Source: Luteimonas yindakuii (GTDB taxonomy: Bacteria; Pseudomonadota; Gammaproteobacteria; Xanthomonadales; Xanthomonadaceae). From it: a DNA stretch of 64,000 nt. The notes beneath the pieces are model-generated. The model did not search any database. It was given only the letters and a program-made list of their open reading frames with translations, and was not told where the DNA came from. Below, piece after piece: positions 61,741 through 64,000 of the stretch. The DNA is taken from the NCBI RefSeq assembly GCF_004803715.2, contig NZ_CP039383.2, positions 1,302,001 through 1,366,000 on the forward strand. Direction: 5' to 3'. Made by a program: the position numbers and the translations under genes. The first letter of the stretch is position 1; each line of letters starts with the position of its first letter.

Positions 61741-62032
61741 CGCAGCACCTATTGCTAAGCAAAGCGCCATCGGTGCGTTCTTCGACACAGTGCTCGGCGT
61801 CATCATGGTCACGTTGCTCGCTGCAGGCCTGATCGCGCTGACGTTGACGTGGCGTTCGAGTGACCTCGAGTTCCTGGGGGACAATGAGATAAAGGTCACC
61901 CGGGCCACTTGGTGGGGATTGATGGAAACAGTGACCAGGCTCGAGGTCTCGCCGCAGGGCGGTTGGATGGTCATTGGCGACGATGGCGTGCGCGTTCCGC
62001 TCCGTAACCGCGCGATGCGGCTAGAAGATTGA
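61709..62032 (+). CDS. Small single-helix membrane protein
   Basis: 107 aa with one membrane helix (~24-48, FFDTVLGVIMVTLLAAGLIALTL) and a ~55-residue C-terminal domain (DNEIKVTRATWWGLMETVTRLEVSPQGGWMVIGDDGVRVPLRNRAMRLED). GGGGGAAG precedes the ATG. Its 3' end occurs again as a fragment at 57656 and its 5' leader as a copy before 56614, so this gene family has been duplicated and broken locally. It ends 11 bp before the helicase gene and may be expressed with it. Function unknown. Confidence 0.7.
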   Translation: MNAQPDQGAVLAAPIAKQSAIGAFFDTVLGVIMVTLLAAGLIALTLTWRSSDLEFLGDNEIKVTRATWWGLMETVTRLEVSPQGGWMVIGDDGVRVPLRNRAMRLED

Positions 62033-62043
62033 TTCAAGAAGAA

Positions 62044-64000
62044 ATGCCAAGCCCCCCGTCTGAAATCGTCGTCGGCAATTTGCCAGGTCAGCGCAGGATG
62101 CTGGATGTCGTTCGTGGGGCATTTCGCTCCGCGCGTGACGTCTCGATCGCCGTGTCGTTCTTCCGCTATAGCGGCCTTGGGTTGGTGGCGGATGAACTTA
62201 GGGCGCTTGAGCAACGCGGAGGGACTCTGCGGCTTCTTGTCTCGACCTACATGTGCGTGACACAGCCTGATGCACTGCGTGCTGTGCTTCGATTTCCGAA
62301 TGTCACCGCGCGTTTGCACCTTGCATGTTTGGAAGGAGCGAAGAGCCAAGGATTCCACGCAAAAATGTACGTCATCGATGAGCCGTCCGAATGCTGGGTT
62401 GGCTCGTCGAACTTCACGAAGGGTGGCTTGTCGACCAACATCGAAGCCAACTTGCGTCATGCGGGAGCAGTTGAGGTTTCAGCCGCACAGACACTGTTTG
62501 AGCAGTTGTGGTCTCGCGATGATGCAGTGCCGCTGACCATGGAAGTGATCGAGACCTACGAGAGAAGCATCCCCAAGCAGGTCTCCCTTGCTCCTCCGAG
62601 CGGGCGCTCCCTGCTCGATGTGCAGGGCACCTACAACGCCCACGTAAAACCGAACGCCGCCCAAGCGGAAGCGTTAGACCGCCTGAAGGAGCTGCGTGAG
62701 AGCGGTGAGCGGCGTGCCGCGATCGTCGCGGCACCGGGTATCGGCAAGACGTTTCTCGCTGCCTTCGATGCAAGGGCACGCAACGCAAGATCGCTGTTGT
62801 TTCTGTCCAATCGCCTAGAACATCTGACTCAAGCGCTACGCACCTTCCAGCAGGTGTTCGGCAACAGCCGCATCTTCGGTGAGGTTTTCGGCGGACAAGC
62901 GGAGGCTCAAGCCGACTTCGTGTTCGCGACGGTGAGCTCTGCGAGCAACAGTACTGCGCTGCTGGAGCGTGAATTCGACTACGTCGTCGTGGACGAGTTT
63001 CACCACGCTGCTGCGAAGTCCTACCGAGCGCTTATCGATCGGCTGTCGCCCAGATTTTTGCTGGGCTTGACGGCTACACCAGAGCGGCAAGATGGACACG
63101 ATGTACTGGCCCTATGCGACTACAACGTCGCCTACGAAGTACGTCTCGTCGAAGCAATCAACCGCGGTTGGTTGCTGCCGTTCCACTACTTCGGGGTATC
63201 CGACGACAGCGTCAATTACAGCGCTATCCCATGGCGTAGCGGATTCGACCCAGAGCAGCTGGAAATTGCGCTGATGGTCGAGGCGCGCGTCGACGCCATG
63301 CTCGAACAATGCCGGCTCCGTGGCTTCGACGGACCGAAGCGTGTCGCAGTGGGGTTCTGTGCAGGCGTCCGGCATGCGCGCTACATGGCCGACGCACTGG
63401 TGAGGCGCGGCCTGGAGGCACGCGCGGTCACTGGGGCTGATAGCGTCGCGGAACGCGAGGCGATCTACGCGCGGCTGCAAGACCCATCGGACCCGTTGGA
63501 GTGGCTTTTCGTTGCTGATGTGCTGAACGAAGGTGTGGACCTGCCAGCGATCAACTGTCTCGTGTTCCTGCGTCCAACCGAATCCGCGACCATCTTCATC
63601 CAGCAGCTCGGCCGTGGACTTCGGCTGACCCCGCATTCGGAAGTTCTGACGGTGCTCGACTTCGTTGGGCACCACCGCACGGCGTGGCTCGCAGTCGAAG
63701 CACTGAACGACAGGGCCGCGCCTATAGGGCCGACGACCGTACGCGAGCTCGACATCACGCCGCCAGAGGGATGCGAGATCGTGCTGGATGCTCGCACGGT
63801 CGAGATTCTGGAAAAGGTTCGGCGTTTCGCCCCCTCCCGCAAAGACGTGTGCCTCGCCACGTACAAGCGCCTCAAGGAGGAGCTGGACATTGCAAGGCCA
63901 CATCTAGTCGACCTCTTGTCTGACCCGGGGATGCCGACGCCCTCCGACGTGCGCACGGCTTTCGGTAGCTGGATCGGAGTGCGATTGGCTGCTGGTGACA
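62044..64000 (+). CDS. PLD-nuclease/DEAD-box helicase fusion (C-terminus beyond window)
   Basis: At least 652 aa, open at the window edge. Residues ~1-150 form a phospholipase-D-like nuclease domain with one HxK motif (FHAKMYVID, His105/Lys107) and GSSNFTKGG. Then comes a superfamily 2 helicase: motif I APGIGKT (230-236), motif II DEFHH (317-321), motif III LTATPER, and motif VI QQLGRGLR near 525. Such PLD-helicase proteins often occur in defence or restriction contexts, some with a C-terminal DUF3427; that part would be outside this window. AAGAAG before the ATG is a fair ribosome site. It starts 11 bp after the small membrane gene. Confidence 0.85.
   Translation, partial: MPSPPSEIVVGNLPGQRRMLDVVRGAFRSARDVSIAVSFFRYSGLGLVADELRALEQRGGTLRLLVSTYMCVTQPDALRAVLRFPNVTARLHLACLEGAKSQGFHAKMYVIDEPSECWVGSSNFTKGGLSTNIEANLRHAGAVEVSAAQTLFEQLWSRDDAVPLTMEVIETYERSIPKQVSLAPPSGRSLLDVQGTYNAHVKPNAAQAEALDRLKELRESGERRAAIVAAPGIGKTFLAAFDARARNARSLLFLSNRLEHLTQALRTFQQVFGNSRIFGEVFGGQAEAQADFVFATVSSASNSTALLEREFDYVVVDEFHHAAAKSYRALIDRLSPRFLLGLTATPERQDGHDVLALCDYNVAYEVRLVEAINRGWLLPFHYFGVSDDSVNYSAIPWRSGFDPEQLEIALMVEARVDAMLEQCRLRGFDGPKRVAVGFCAGVRHARYMADALVRRGLEARAVTGADSVAEREAIYARLQDPSDPLEWLFVADVLNEGVDLPAINCLVFLRPTESATIFIQQLGRGLRLTPHSEVLTVLDFVGHHRTAWLAVEALNDRAAPIGPTTVRELDITPPEGCEIVLDARTVEILEKVRRFAPSRKDVCLATYKRLKEELDIARPHLVDLLSDPGMPTPSDVRTAFGSWIGVRLAAGD

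Overview
The window is a high-GC gammaproteobacterial chromosome segment that looks like Xanthomonadaceae/Lysobacteraceae (Luteimonas- or Lysobacter-like). The grounds are the smc-zipA-ligA-epmA order, a long (833 aa) LigA, a GyrA with glutamine at position 83, a leucine/isovalerate (liu) catabolic cluster, and many short palindromic repeats of the CCCTCTCCCGC/GCGGGAGAGGG type. This is inference from gene content; no rRNA or other phylogenetic marker RNA is present, and I found no tRNA, CRISPR array or replication origin.

Layout. Bases 1-7.1 kb carry peptide and envelope functions: an M14 carboxypeptidase cut by the window edge, a POT peptide importer, a rhomboid protease, a cold-shock protein, a DUF3298 lipoprotein and a cyclopropane fatty acid synthase. 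From 7.0 to 14.8 kb, mostly on the minus strand, lie a sirtuin, an M3 metallopeptidase, a universal stress protein, a ferredoxin-NADP reductase and an ABC exporter. From 15.0 to 28.0 kb the plus strand holds core genes: smc, zipA, ligA, epmA, a DUF3011 lipoprotein, mtnA and gyrA. From 28.2 to 45.5 kb the minus strand is dominated by leucine breakdown: leucine dehydrogenase, isovaleryl-CoA dehydrogenase, thiolase, methylcrotonyl-CoA carboxylase beta (with an apparent one-base frameshift) and alpha, methylglutaconyl-CoA hydratase and HMG-CoA lyase. The lyase overlaps a PAS/GGDEF/EAL protein by four bases. A bactofilin/zinc-ribbon pair and two alanine-rich lipoproteins are interspersed, and a plus-strand subtilisin autotransporter interrupts the cluster. 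From 45.7 to 54.1 kb lie a phospholipase-D-family protein, a papain-like protease fused to an alpha/beta hydrolase, a tandem palindrome array, a small DUF1328 membrane protein and fused isobutyryl-CoA mutase IcmF, which contains two repeat elements inside its reading frame.

From 54.15 kb to the end the sequence changes character. An AT-richer two-gene unit (SPL-like radical SAM protein plus a four-helix membrane protein) is followed by a shuffled accessory region. That region contains a frameshifted REP-associated tyrosine transposase with 19-bp terminal repeats, two further transposase remnants, duplicated gene fragments, an orphan T6SS amidase immunity (Tai4-like) gene, small lipoprotein and membrane genes, a NYN-domain ribonuclease-like protein and a PLD-nuclease/DEAD-helicase that runs off the window. 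This right-hand part is the best place to look for an undescribed system; the strongest candidate is the radical SAM/membrane pair.

How the genes work together. The liu genes give a nearly complete route from leucine to acetyl-CoA and acetoacetate, and IcmF adds a branched acyl-CoA mutase nearby. The M14 peptidase and POT importer plausibly cooperate in peptide use. The right-hand accessory genes look like conflict (immunity or defence) genes mobilised or fragmented by REP/RAYT repeats.
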